Assembly (NCBI GenBank): GCA_900128395.1
Contig: LT649457.1
Location: 1-25,029, forward strand
Direction: 5' to 3'
Length of the DNA stretch: 25,029 bases
From: Stramenopiles sp. TOSAG23-2
Lineage: Eukaryota; Sar
Shown here: in pieces, positions 1 through 10,316 of the stretch
Position numbering within the stretch: the stretch's first letter is position 1
Layout of the letters: each line of letters begins with the position of its first letter
Position numbers and translations under genes: made by a program
The notes under the pieces: model-generated
Told to the model about the DNA's origin: nothing
The model's input: the letters and a program-made list of their open reading frames with translations, nothing else
Database searches by the model: none

Positions 1-1
1 A

Positions 2-3000
2 GTTGATATACACGATATTCAAATATTGGAGAAGGAAATGCGAAATCAAAGAGACAGTTTAGGTGTAAAATCGAAAGATATTCAAGAAAAACTAGAAATG
101 TTGAAATCTCAACACCAAGAAGATTTAGAAAAGTTGAAAAGTTTAAAAATTGAGGCAAAAAATGGGATTTCTCTGGGTGGAAGATTACTTCAGAAAGCTG
201 TAAGAAGTTTTAAAACATGCAAAGTTACTGAAGAAAATTTTAAAACAGCTGATAGTAGATTACTAGAAGAAATTGCCCGTCGGGACCAATTATCAAAGAG
301 GAACAATAATGCTGATGCAGATGTAGAAAATGGATTGAAGGGAGCGGCATTATACCAAGCTGCACAAAAAAACTTTGAAGCGAATCAAGATTCGGCTTTA
401 AATGTTGCAAAATTACTAAAGCACGTAAAATCATTAGTCTTGCTGAATTTGAATATAGAGCGTTATGAAGCATTATGTTTAAAACACCTTCGAAACGGAG
501 AGCACTATAAAGCAACAGTTAACTTATTATTTTCGAAAAAAAAGTTAGAGAAACTCGGATCGATGGAGCCAACGGAGGAAAATATTGAACGTTTTCTCAA
601 AGGCCAAAAGATAGTAGAAAATCTCGCTGCAATCGAAATGAAAACTGCAAAACGCCTTGAAATATTCATTTTAATGGCTGAAGACGCCGCCAATAATTAT
701 GAATATAAGTTGTCTAAAATGGGACACGAAGCATTGATATCAAGGTTGTATCGTATTGAGCTAGAATGCGCTATCAAAGAAAAAGAGAGAGAAATCGCAG
801 AAAGATTGAAAGATGACTACAATGCATCTAAGATGAATTCATCTAAAATAACAGTAGCAGACAAAGAACTATCCATTGCAAGCGAGATCTTATCTAATTT
901 TTTACAATACAAACAAAAGATATTGAAAAATATTGAACGTTTCAAGGCATATGAAGAGAATGCATTCGCAAAATTGCAATTAGATAAAACTAGGTTAGCA
1001 ATGGAAAAAGTTGATAATTCTGATTTTCAGAGGCTTAGTGACTTAAAGCAACAGTTGTTAAAGCAGTCGAATAACTTCGAAAGGACACAAGGCCTACTAG
1101 CTCAACATTTTAAACATTTGAAACAACAAAAAGATATTGAGGTATTAATACATAAACAAAACACGGTGAAAAACAAATTAAAGTCGCTTACTGAAGCTGG
1201 CAAACGACCAGAAACAAGAGAGAGTGATGCTGGTAAAAAGGTCAAAATTTTGAAAGGCTTCGAAAAGCTTCGAGAGAAACGTGATTTGATTAAACAATTG
1301 AGATTAATAAAAGATGTTGAAAGATTGGGAAAACAATTGGAAAAAGCAAGAGGAGATATGACAGTTGGAAAACAACAGGTGACGCAAGACGTGTTATGGC
1401 AAGTCGAAAGTATGTTTTCGAGGACAAATGTTACTGATATTCTTACTATTCCACAAAAGTGGTGTCGATCAACGGCAATGATAGCAAATTACAACTTATT
1501 TCGGATTTCATTGATACGAAGTCAGTTAGAGACAACAAGATTTAAATTGGATACAATGTTATACAATGATTCGAAAACAAAAAATGCTTTTGAAAATAAA
1601 ACTGCTCAAAAATTGAAGGAGAAAGCACTTGATACGAAAGATCAACTTGAGTATCAATTGAGCTTGTTTAAAAAGTATCATGCATCATATAAAAGTCTAA
1701 TCGTTGCGTATGCACAAGAATATGAAGTTGATAAGTATATCGATCATATACAAGTTTTCAATGCTGCAAAAGATGAATGGGAAGAGATATGTGAGGTATT
1801 TGAAATCAAACATGGGTTTGAGAAGACGAAAAAAATTGACACGAAAAATCTTGGGAATGGATTTCTCTCAAAAAAATCGAAGTTGAAATCAAAATGGATG
1901 AAAGCAAAAGCAAAATTGAAACTAGCAGTTGCTTTATCGAGTAGTGTCAAGGAAGAATGGACAATTTATAATTTAATAAGTAAGATTGAACCAATGAAAA
2001 ATCAATTAAAATCTGGCCTTAATCTTTTGCGCCAGGCAGATCTAAAGCTAACGAAAAAATTGGCCGCTCTGCACGAAGAGCAGATAGTAGCAGCAGACAG
2101 ACTGAGGACGGCAAAGGCATTACAAGAAGAAGAATTTCAAAAAAAAATATTGGAAACGAACATATTCATAGTTACATACATAGGTAGCTTAAAAAAATGG
2201 GGTACCGCGTTTAATGACAACAGTATCTTGGGTGTGATCTTTTTGCAATTCTTTCTTATAGTGTGCCCGTTGTTAATTATAGTTGTGAATGCATTTTATT
2301 CTATCTCACCAATAAATTTCATTCTAGATAAAAATAGTATAGATACACTTGGACATATTATCATTTGTGGAATTGCTTCATCGGTGTATATTTCTGAGTA
2401 TGCTGCGATGTTTTCAAAGTATAGTTCTCCGAAGTCTGCGGTAGCGGTATTGATTTTATTGATTTTTGCACATTTGTCATCAACTGCCTTGCGGCTTGTC
2501 AACGTAGGAGATAGTATTATATCCCCAGGAGATGCCACAGTTGTGCAGTATTTTTCTGTATTGTACATGATAGGCACTATTCCATTCGTAGCGTCGCCTT
2601 CACCATTAGATTTGAAAATGGCATGTTTATCTGTTGTTTGTATAGTTATACCAGGATTTCTTTCATACCCCAATATACATTTAAATGATATTAGTAATTT
2701 TTCCACGGAATTTTTGATTTGTTTAAATAGCATTGTTCTTGGCTTTACTTGGTTTAGTTTAGCATGTAGGGAAAAATTTTGGATCTCGCCTCTAAAATGT
2801 CTAAAACAGATGGAACACTATGACGTTCCTGTGAACAAAGACGATGCATTGGACGAAGGCGATGATGAGGAGAAAGAGCAGAAAAATATAGTACATTTTG
2901 CAACATCTCCGATGACCTTGTTTCTAGAGTTACTTTTTTTAATAGTAATTCCAGTAGGACTAATTTTCCCTATGGTGATTTTTAGTCAAAAAATGCGCGT

Positions 3001-6000
3001 TGCGACATCTATTTTAATGACCACATTTTTTGCTATTTATAGCATAATGTGCGGCGTATATACGGTTTTTCATGTACTTCGACAACGAAAAATTCTAATA
3101 GAAGTACTGCAATCCATGGCAAAGAACCAGAAAGCCAGTACGTGGGTATCTCACTTTGTAATGTTGTTTGTGTTGATTATCGGTTTTATGCTAGCTTTTC
3201 ATGTGTCGTTGGAGACAAAGCGCGCCGGGATAATAGCCACAATATTGTATGGTGGTACAATATATTTCATTGGTAATTTTGGACTTAGACATCGCGTGAA
3301 AAATGACGTAGTCTTAATGATGGGTTTGTGTTGCTTTTTGCCATTTGTAACTGGTGTTGTTTTTATATCATTGTATTTAAATACTACATTTGTTGATAGC
3401 AATTTTAGTGCGATTGGATTTTCATTAATTTCGTTGATTCCTACTTTAAGCATATGTTTTGTTTTAATGTGGTTTGCTCAAACGTTTTTGAAATCGCGGA
3501 AAGGTGGCGATATTATTCTATCCGTAGGATCTCTAGTGTGTTGCTGCTTTTGTTTTCTTCCATTTGGAATGGTATTACCAACAATTTTTTCGATGGATTT
3601 CACAGCTACAGTTGAAATAGCGACATTATTAAGAGTTACAATAAGCGTCATATCTTTCCTTTGTATGGCCATGATTATTTTAGCCTCGAATGTAGCAACA
3701 AGTACATTCTTAAGTTTAGAAAAGGAACGTATGGCGAAAAAAGTTGTCCGTGAAATTATGCATGATCTTGATGTTGAACATAACGTAGCAAGTAAAGAGG
3801 ATATAGTGCGACCTCTGTTTGATTTTTTATACGACAAAAAAGATGAAGAGTTAATGGAAAATTTGAAATTTAATAATGATATGCTTCGTTCGTTGGACGA
3901 TGGAAAAAAAACCGTAATTGTTGGGTCTAAGGAATTTAAAACTCAAGTGAAGAGACGTACATTGAAATTATGCCAGAAATGCTTGAAAGAAAATCAGTCT
4001 TACGTAAAGGCTAAAAAAAAAATGACAATATGTCGACCATGCGAAATACATGAAATTTATCAGACACAGCGAGATAAACTTTTATTAGAGCAAGAACATA
4101 AATATGCGGATGAAGAGCAGAAAGCTATTCTTCGTTTAAAGAAAAAGAAGGAGCTTGAGGATAAATTAAAAAGGAAGCAAAAGGAAGCAAGCAACTATGT
4201 AGAAGCGTTGAGAAAGCGTGATGCAAGGCAATACGGTGATGCCATACCGATCTTAAATGTTCTAGTCAAGGATAATCCAATGGAAATACGATTCATTCTG
4301 CTACGTTGCTATCTCAATTATGGCCTAAAACGTTACAAAGATGCTTTGGATGATGCATATGCATGTCATGAACTGGATCAAAAACGCATTGAAGCAATGA
4401 TAATGATACCGGTTGCGATGTGTGGTATGTCTGACCCAAAATCTGCTGCCAAATTCTTAAAAATAACGCGAAAGAAGTTTCCATCATATGAGAAGTTTGC
4501 AGAGCTTGATGGACTTGCACATAAATTAATACAGCTACGTGTAAATAACAATGATAAAAAAGGATTTAGCCTTTTTGGAAGACGTCGAGGGGTTGGCACC
4601 ACTTCAAAAATTGAAGCAATTCAAAGCAAAGTTGCTGAATACGCTTTCTCGATCATTGATGCATCAATAAGAAGGCGAAATAAATTTGAACTAAAGAAAA
4701 AAATGAAATTACAAGCAACAAGAAAGATGCAAGCGGAAAATAGTTTAGAAGCAAAATATGGCATATATATTGCAGCCGCGAGAAATGTACAAAGACAAAA
4801 AGGTGGTTTACGCCCAAAAGTATACGTTAGAGTTTATATGAAACAAATGTCTAACAATGATGTGAAACAAAATAGGCGCAAATCACGTATAGCTCAATCA
4901 CGTGGAAAACTACTTCATGAGACGGGTGAGATCCAAACGGTCGCCAATTATACTTTTTTTCACAATGAATTTGTATTAACGAAAAGATGGATATTGCTAG
5001 AGTATCCGTCAAAACTATCGTTTCAATTGATGGAAGTAAATGATTCCACCGATGAGAGAGATGAATGCATTGGTTCGATCAGTATTGCTGCGTTCCAAAT
5101 ATTACGGTATATTAGAAGACGGGAATATTTAGAAATCCCTCTGGAGCCTGGACATTTTAGTAAATGTGCAAGCACTACATACGATGGTATTAATGATACA
5201 AGTGGGGAAGCAGGAAAAATTCCACGTTTATGTCTTTCCTTTTCGACTTTATCAGATGAAAGCATAGTTACAATTATGAGGAAGAAAGTTTGTTTCTCAT
5301 TAATGAGGGATACATTTACGGGATGGAAAGATACGGGTGGCAACGTTGTACAAAAAATAAGACAAACACTAGAAGAGGTATTTGCTCAATACGCAGTTGT
5401 TTTTCCGTATGAACAGAAAGCAAAAGGCACGAAGAAGAAAAAGAAAAAACCATCTGTAGCCGATATGACTCGTGATAAAACTGAAGAACTGAAAAAAGAG
5501 CTTGAGGGTCAGCAAAGACGTAAGGATCACTGGCATCGGCAAGTGACGGAGTTTTATAAAAAGCATCATCCGAAAAAAGCGCACTATGCTTTAGTAATGA
5601 ATTTAATGAGGAAACATGACGGTAACGAAGAGGCACTTTTTAAAAAGTTACATAAAAAATACAATGTTGACATCGAGGATAATCAGCATGCATTTACACA
5701 CGAACACAACCAGCATGGAAAACTGAAAGAGAAAAAAAGTATAAAAACTGAAAGAGTGAAACTGCTTACTAAAGGTTTGGCCGGTGTCTTAATATCACAT
5801 GATGGTATGATTAAGTTGTACCAGCAATCTAATTTATTTTCAGATCAATGCGAAAGTATTTTAGCAAATATATATAAACGAAAAACATCGATTGAACGAG
5901 AACGTAGACAAGATAACAAATATATACCTCCGAAAGGCTTTAATTTTAAAATGTTTTGCATCTCTTTATACGAAGTATACGTTGCAAGGCATGGTCCTCA

Positions 6001-8431
6001 GTTTCGCCATATGGCTAAATCATATTTAGCCAAACAAATTTGTTTTGTACAATTAAGAAGATTTTGTCCCATGTACAAAAAATGGAGGCGTAATCAAGTT
6101 ATACCGACCATGAAAATCAGTGATGCGAAATTTGGTTCCGGCACAAGTCCTCAAGCATTACGACAAAAAAACTATGCTTCAAAGGCGGCATTAAAAATGC
6201 AAAGGGCATTTCGAACAAATCTTATTAGAAAAAATGCAGCAAATAAAATTACAAAATTTATTAGAAAAATTTATAATTTATCAACAGAATCAAAGTTACG
6301 GAAGAAAAACAAAAAGCACGATGAAGATGATGAAGAAGATGATGAGGAAGAAGAAGAATTAGCAGATGATGAGAATAAAGATGAGAAAAAGGATGCAAAG
6401 ACTAAAAAGTCATGGATTGAAAGGCAAATTGACAACGTTTTGGGTAGAAAAGATGACGACGATGATGATTTAGTCATCAAACATGAGGAGGGGGAGGAGG
6501 AGTCAAAAAACGCAAATAACGTGGTAGCAAAAGAAAGAGTTCAACAAGATCTCGTTGAATCTGTTGTTGAAAAAATAGTTGTAAAAGGCAGTAAAGGTTA
6601 CGTTTATTTTAAAACGAAGCCTGAACATTACTTTGTCCCTGGACAAAATATAGTTTTCTATAATTTTACGAAAGGTGGCAATGCTACTGATTTACAACGA
6701 TTAAATGGTCGATGGCCGGTAAAAAAGAAGAAAGGAGGAAAAGCTTTATCTGGAAAAAATGTATTCTTTCTTACAAATGTCGATGAAACCGAGGACTCTA
6801 TAGTCTTGGAGTTTGATACGTTAGGTTTAAGTCAAAAAACGTTTATTGGAGATGAGCCAAAAAAAGAATTTGATGAAGCGGCTACTATATCAGTCAGAAA
6901 AACTAAATTTTCACTTGCGTTTCAAAACATGCTGGAAAAAAAAAAGCATCGCGTTCTATGGACGACCATTAGTAAGTTAGTATTTGATATCACAATGAAA
7001 GCTCGTGAGGAAGTGCGCAGTAAGAAGAAAGTTGATACAAACATTTCCGTTGATTGGAGAGCGACTGAGAATGTCATGGCTTTATATAACAACTACGCAG
7101 GCCGATTTTTACAATATATTTCCATTGCTATGGCAAATGGCCCGTTAGCATATGGTAGCGAGAGCGAGGATTCTATACCTCAAGTTGACGAGGTAAAGAG
7201 TAGCAACGTTACAACGACGATGGCCCCGAAGACAAATCAAGATAAAGCACTTGAAACCTTGCAGATATTAGCACACATACCACAAATGAAGCTTCCACCT
7301 GAATATGGAAATACCTTTCAAATATTTTTAATCATATCTTTCTTGTTAGCTGTTGCCTTTCCCATATTTACAAGGCGCGCCGTGCGGCGTGCAAGGGATG
7401 GTAAAATGGGTCTAGGTGACGACGGAAGAAAGGCTGCAACATGTTCAAAGGAAGGATTATATATGCTTACCTTGAATATTGTCAGCAATACCTTCTTCTT
7501 TGGAGTTATGATTACTTTAGTAAAGGCGTTTGCTTGTGGTTATGATCCGTTGCTGCAACAATTTACATTACTTGCAGATCCGTCTATCGAATGTTTTGGT
7601 TTAAGTAGTTTCGTTCATTACATTTACATGCTCTTAGCAGGTATTGCAATTGTTTTTTTTTATCCATTAGCAACGATGCTTATTCCCACCTTTCAATTTA
7701 TGAATAAAGGTTTAGATATTAAATTTGATGCCTCGTTTATTACGTTAGAGAAACAATCTGATTTATTTGTTGCCATTTTAGCAACTTTTTACTCAGAATT
7801 GAACACGTTATTTGTACTTTTCGTCCAAACATTTATCTGTATCGTACTAGCAGTTTATAATTACAAAGTCCAACCTTGCCTAGTTTCATACATGAATCCT
7901 GCCAAAACAGCTATATATACCATTTCTGCTTACGTAACGATTGGGTCGATTATATGGCAACTTACAAAAAGCATTGGTCTTATGATTATAATCGCAATTA
8001 TATTGTTTGCCGCTATATTCGGGTGGCTATTTTCCAAACATGGAAAGTCAGTAATTACATTGATAAAACAGAAATTATTCAAGAGGAAAGCAGATAAACT
8101 GAAAAGAGAAAATGCAATGAAAATTTTACCAATTCCTGAAGATGAATTTCAAGACATTGACGATATTAAGAAAGGTCTTCAATTTAAATCTGGTTCGACA
8201 AACACGAAAATTGTGCCATCACCAGACAAGAAAAAACGACGAAAAAAACAAGGCGAGAAGATATACTGTCCGCAATGCCGGAAAGGAGCTATTCCTGCAA
8301 AGTGGATATCTACTTTTGTAATAGCAGAATGTTGTGTATGCTTCGAAACAAAGAAAATGAAAATTTCGTCAGTTTGCGGTCATGGTGTATGTAATGAGTG
8401 TTATATTAATATTAAAGATAAAGTAGACTAA
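2..8431 (+). CDS. Giant multidomain membrane protein (coiled coil, TM block, Zn ribbon, TPR, C2, IQ, TM block, RING-like end), 5' partial
   Basis: The frame is open to the window edge, so the true start lies upstream; residue numbers here count from the TTG codon at 26. Residues 1-710 are Glu/Lys/Leu-rich and look like a long coiled coil. Residues about 735-1226 hold roughly 12-14 hydrophobic helices. A four-Cys zinc-ribbon-like module (CQKC near 1316, CRPC near 1335) is followed by two or three TPR-like repeats (about 1395-1490), a C2-like beta domain (about 1596-1750), an IQ-like basic helix (about 2049-2082), an acidic run (about 2095-2122), a beta-rich segment (about 2179-2269) and a second block of five or six TM helices (about 2431-2672). 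It ends with CPQC, then CCVC and CGHGVCNEC, a RING-like set whose usual last CxxC is absent. No intron interrupts 8.4 kb. The role is unknown; a membrane scaffold or channel-like protein is possible, but I cannot name the family. The stop is TAA. Confidence 0.85.
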   Translation, partial: VDIHDIQILEKEMRNQRDSLGVKSKDIQEKLEMLKSQHQEDLEKLKSLKIEAKNGISLGGRLLQKAVRSFKTCKVTEENFKTADSRLLEEIARRDQLSKRNNNADADVENGLKGAALYQAAQKNFEANQDSALNVAKLLKHVKSLVLLNLNIERYEALCLKHLRNGEHYKATVNLLFSKKKLEKLGSMEPTEENIERFLKGQKIVENLAAIEMKTAKRLEIFILMAEDAANNYEYKLSKMGHEALISRLYRIELECAIKEKEREIAERLKDDYNASKMNSSKITVADKELSIASEILSNFLQYKQKILKNIERFKAYEENAFAKLQLDKTRLAMEKVDNSDFQRLSDLKQQLLKQSNNFERTQGLLAQHFKHLKQQKDIEVLIHKQNTVKNKLKSLTEAGKRPETRESDAGKKVKILKGFEKLREKRDLIKQLRLIKDVERLGKQLEKARGDMTVGKQQVTQDVLWQVESMFSRTNVTDILTIPQKWCRSTAMIANYNLFRISLIRSQLETTRFKLDTMLYNDSKTKNAFENKTAQKLKEKALDTKDQLEYQLSLFKKYHASYKSLIVAYAQEYEVDKYIDHIQVFNAAKDEWEEICEVFEIKHGFEKTKKIDTKNLGNGFLSKKSKLKSKWMKAKAKLKLAVALSSSVKEEWTIYNLISKIEPMKNQLKSGLNLLRQADLKLTKKLAALHEEQIVAADRLRTAKALQEEEFQKKILETNIFIVTYIGSLKKWGTAFNDNSILGVIFLQFFLIVCPLLIIVVNAFYSISPINFILDKNSIDTLGHIIICGIASSVYISEYAAMFSKYSSPKSAVAVLILLIFAHLSSTALRLVNVGDSIISPGDATVVQYFSVLYMIGTIPFVASPSPLDLKMACLSVVCIVIPGFLSYPNIHLNDISNFSTEFLICLNSIVLGFTWFSLACREKFWISPLKCLKQMEHYDVPVNKDDALDEGDDEEKEQKNIVHFATSPMTLFLELLFLIVIPVGLIFPMVIFSQKMRVATSILMTTFFAIYSIMCGVYTVFHVLRQRKILIEVLQSMAKNQKASTWVSHFVMLFVLIIGFMLAFHVSLETKRAGIIATILYGGTIYFIGNFGLRHRVKNDVVLMMGLCCFLPFVTGVVFISLYLNTTFVDSNFSAIGFSLISLIPTLSICFVLMWFAQTFLKSRKGGDIILSVGSLVCCCFCFLPFGMVLPTIFSMDFTATVEIATLLRVTISVISFLCMAMIILASNVATSTFLSLEKERMAKKVVREIMHDLDVEHNVASKEDIVRPLFDFLYDKKDEELMENLKFNNDMLRSLDDGKKTVIVGSKEFKTQVKRRTLKLCQKCLKENQSYVKAKKKMTICRPCEIHEIYQTQRDKLLLEQEHKYADEEQKAILRLKKKKELEDKLKRKQKEASNYVEALRKRDARQYGDAIPILNVLVKDNPMEIRFILLRCYLNYGLKRYKDALDDAYACHELDQKRIEAMIMIPVAMCGMSDPKSAAKFLKITRKKFPSYEKFAELDGLAHKLIQLRVNNNDKKGFSLFGRRRGVGTTSKIEAIQSKVAEYAFSIIDASIRRRNKFELKKKMKLQATRKMQAENSLEAKYGIYIAAARNVQRQKGGLRPKVYVRVYMKQMSNNDVKQNRRKSRIAQSRGKLLHETGEIQTVANYTFFHNEFVLTKRWILLEYPSKLSFQLMEVNDSTDERDECIGSISIAAFQILRYIRRREYLEIPLEPGHFSKCASTTYDGINDTSGEAGKIPRLCLSFSTLSDESIVTIMRKKVCFSLMRDTFTGWKDTGGNVVQKIRQTLEEVFAQYAVVFPYEQKAKGTKKKKKKPSVADMTRDKTEELKKELEGQQRRKDHWHRQVTEFYKKHHPKKAHYALVMNLMRKHDGNEEALFKKLHKKYNVDIEDNQHAFTHEHNQHGKLKEKKSIKTERVKLLTKGLAGVLISHDGMIKLYQQSNLFSDQCESILANIYKRKTSIERERRQDNKYIPPKGFNFKMFCISLYEVYVARHGPQFRHMAKSYLAKQICFVQLRRFCPMYKKWRRNQVIPTMKISDAKFGSGTSPQALRQKNYASKAALKMQRAFRTNLIRKNAANKITKFIRKIYNLSTESKLRKKNKKHDEDDEEDDEEEEELADDENKDEKKDAKTKKSWIERQIDNVLGRKDDDDDDLVIKHEEGEEESKNANNVVAKERVQQDLVESVVEKIVVKGSKGYVYFKTKPEHYFVPGQNIVFYNFTKGGNATDLQRLNGRWPVKKKKGGKALSGKNVFFLTNVDETEDSIVLEFDTLGLSQKTFIGDEPKKEFDEAATISVRKTKFSLAFQNMLEKKKHRVLWTTISKLVFDITMKAREEVRSKKKVDTNISVDWRATENVMALYNNYAGRFLQYISIAMANGPLAYGSESEDSIPQVDEVKSSNVTTTMAPKTNQDKALETLQILAHIPQMKLPPEYGNTFQIFLIISFLLAVAFPIFTRRAVRRARDGKMGLGDDGRKAATCSKEGLYMLTLNIVSNTFFFGVMITLVKAFACGYDPLLQQFTLLADPSIECFGLSSFVHYIYMLLAGIAIVFFYPLATMLIPTFQFMNKGLDIKFDASFITLEKQSDLFVAILATFYSELNTLFVLFVQTFICIVLAVYNYKVQPCLVSYMNPAKTAIYTISAYVTIGSIIWQLTKSIGLMIIIAIILFAAIFGWLFSKHGKSVITLIKQKLFKRKADKLKRENAMKILPIPEDEFQDIDDIKKGLQFKSGSTNTKIVPSPDKKKRRKKQGEKIYCPQCRKGAIPAKWISTFVIAECCVCFETKKMKISSVCGHGVCNECYINIKDKVD

Positions 8432-8480
8432 ATATCATGTCATGTGCGTACATATGCATAATACTTGTTGTGCTTTGTAA

Positions 8481-10316
8481 TTAATCCGACTCTAAACGCA
8501 AACCCTCTAAAAACCATTGTGGCAAATCATCGTCATCACAATTTTCAAAAAAATCTTTTAAACGTGTATGGAAACATAAAGGTTCGACTACATGTCCTGG
8601 TACAACGTCTGTTACAGTTAGTATAACCTCATCAAATTTGCCAGGTGCATCCTCATCACTTCGCCTTACTTTGTTTGCATTTAAATCATCAACAATATCT
8701 TTAAAAACGTTGCTTAAAAAATACGTCCCTGTAGAATTATGACCATGCCGGTTGGCTCTACTGTTATTTTCAGGGACGAGATCACTATTTACATTGTCCA
8801 AAGGGCATTTAAAACATTGCCTTTCATCTAGGGTAACTGTTATATTACCAGACCATGTCTTTACATCAAACCATTTCCTACTTTTATTTTGGCCATCCTT
8901 ACCTTTCTCATCTTTCTTTCTATTATTTCTTGAGAAGCGACTCTTTTTCTTTTTGCTTTTCTTCTTATCATGGTCCTCGTCTTTTTCCCTCTCGTCATCC
9001 TCCTTCATTTCATCTATCTTTAAGCCATCCTCTAATTTTTTTGTTATTGTTGCATTTAAAGCATTCCAAATGTATACTTTGTGTGGATTTGAATCATCCT
9101 CAATAGCAATTTCTACATGATTTTGCATTAAACGATGTTTTTTCACACTTCCATATCCTTTATCGATTATACGTGGCGCCATACCGGGGTTACTTCCCCA
9201 CCCTTCAATACATGGTTTTTCCGTTGCTATCCATAGCGGATCGTCAAATTTATCTTCGTAACATAAATCCAAAACATTTACATCTTCACCTCCTTCAATT
9301 TTGCCAATTAAATTACTCTCCCCATTTGAAAAAGATGTTTGAAAAATGTTATTATCTTTACCAGAAGAATATACAAATTTATTGTCGTTTGAAATAGCAA
9401 CTGCGAAAACACTGTCATCGTGTGGCGATGATGTAAATAAACATTTATTCGTTCTTAAATCCCACGCTTTGACAGTATTATCAGAGCTAGCAGATACAAA
9501 TATATTATTGCTATTATTGAGCCATTTCAAACAACGTATGTAATGATCATGGCCCTCAATTTTTACATTGCTATTATTATTTTTCCCATTAGTTCGCACG
9601 TCCCAGACATATATCATCTTTTCTAACCCACCAGTCACAATTGTGTTCCCATCATTACTTAAATCAAGTGCATATAGTGAATTTTTATGTTTCCCTACTA
9701 CATGTGGTTTTCCAAATTTCGCAAATGGTTTACCTTTTTCGGTGATATCCCAAACCAATAATTGGCTATCTAAACCGACAGAGGCAACAATATTTTTCAA
9801 AGGTGAATAGGAAATTTTTTTTACATAATCTTTATGGCTAGCAACTGTACAAATAGGACGCGTAAAGGGGATTTGCACCTGTTCGCCACGTGCATCGTCT
9901 AAATTTGCTATTCGCCAAAGCTTCATTGTTAAGTCATGCGAAGATGTTATTAAAGTTTGGTAATCTGCAGTACAGGCAACGCCACTTACCCAACTATCAT
10001 GACCTTCAAAAATTTTACGACACGTAAGTGAGCTACCAACGCCTCCTTTCTCCTTGCTTACTTCCCACTGGCGCACAAAGCCATCACGACCACATGTAAA
10101 GATTGAATCCAAGGGGGCGACAGCTAAAATACCATTTATACCACGTCGATGTTTACCATATATATTCGTGATTTTTTTATTATCATCATTAAAACTACAT
10201 GGAAAGGTTAAACTAACTCGTTTACGTCGATTCACTTTTTTATTATTATTATTTTTATTATTATTATTATCCCCAAAGTCATCATCGTCATAATATCTCA
10301 ATATCCTCGTACTCAT
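8481..10316 (-). CDS. WDR48/UAF1-like WD40 repeat protein
   Basis: This is a 611-residue protein if translation starts at the ATG at 10316 (MSTRILRYY). An in-frame ATG at 10376 would add 20 residues encoded by AT-repeat-like sequence, so I prefer the inner start. After an Asp/Asn/Lys-rich leader come six clear WD40 repeats (about residues 56-340), such as the unit ending VGLDSQLLVWDI and the unit GHDHYIRC...WDLRT, then one or two degenerate blades. Repeat order and spacing match human WDR48, including the SHKDYVKK blade. A Lys-rich insert precedes a segment (WFDVKTWSGNITVTLDERQC) resembling the WDR48 C-terminal domain WFSVDLKTGMLTITLDE. In animals and fungi WDR48 activates USP1/USP12/USP46-type deubiquitinases. 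The protein ends at LPQWFLEGLRLESD, near the position of human VPQWVID, so the distal SUMO-like region appears to be missing. Its stop is only 49 bp from the convergent stop of the giant gene. Confidence 0.85.
   Translation of the reverse strand: MSTRILRYYDDDDFGDNNNNKNNNNKKVNRRKRVSLTFPCSFNDDNKKITNIYGKHRRGINGILAVAPLDSIFTCGRDGFVRQWEVSKEKGGVGSSLTCRKIFEGHDSWVSGVACTADYQTLITSSHDLTMKLWRIANLDDARGEQVQIPFTRPICTVASHKDYVKKISYSPLKNIVASVGLDSQLLVWDITEKGKPFAKFGKPHVVGKHKNSLYALDLSNDGNTIVTGGLEKMIYVWDVRTNGKNNNSNVKIEGHDHYIRCLKWLNNSNNIFVSASSDNTVKAWDLRTNKCLFTSSPHDDSVFAVAISNDNKFVYSSGKDNNIFQTSFSNGESNLIGKIEGGEDVNVLDLCYEDKFDDPLWIATEKPCIEGWGSNPGMAPRIIDKGYGSVKKHRLMQNHVEIAIEDDSNPHKVYIWNALNATITKKLEDGLKIDEMKEDDEREKDEDHDKKKSKKKKSRFSRNNRKKDEKGKDGQNKSRKWFDVKTWSGNITVTLDERQCFKCPLDNVNSDLVPENNSRANRHGHNSTGTYFLSNVFKDIVDDLNANKVRRSDEDAPGKFDEVILTVTDVVPGHVVEPLCFHTRLKDFFENCDDDDLPQWFLEGLRLESD

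Noticed and set aside
2296-3837. Minus-strand frames of 84-145 codons inside the giant gene
   Set aside because: They lie opposite the first membrane block, where hydrophobic codons leave the reverse strand open; no protein-like features.
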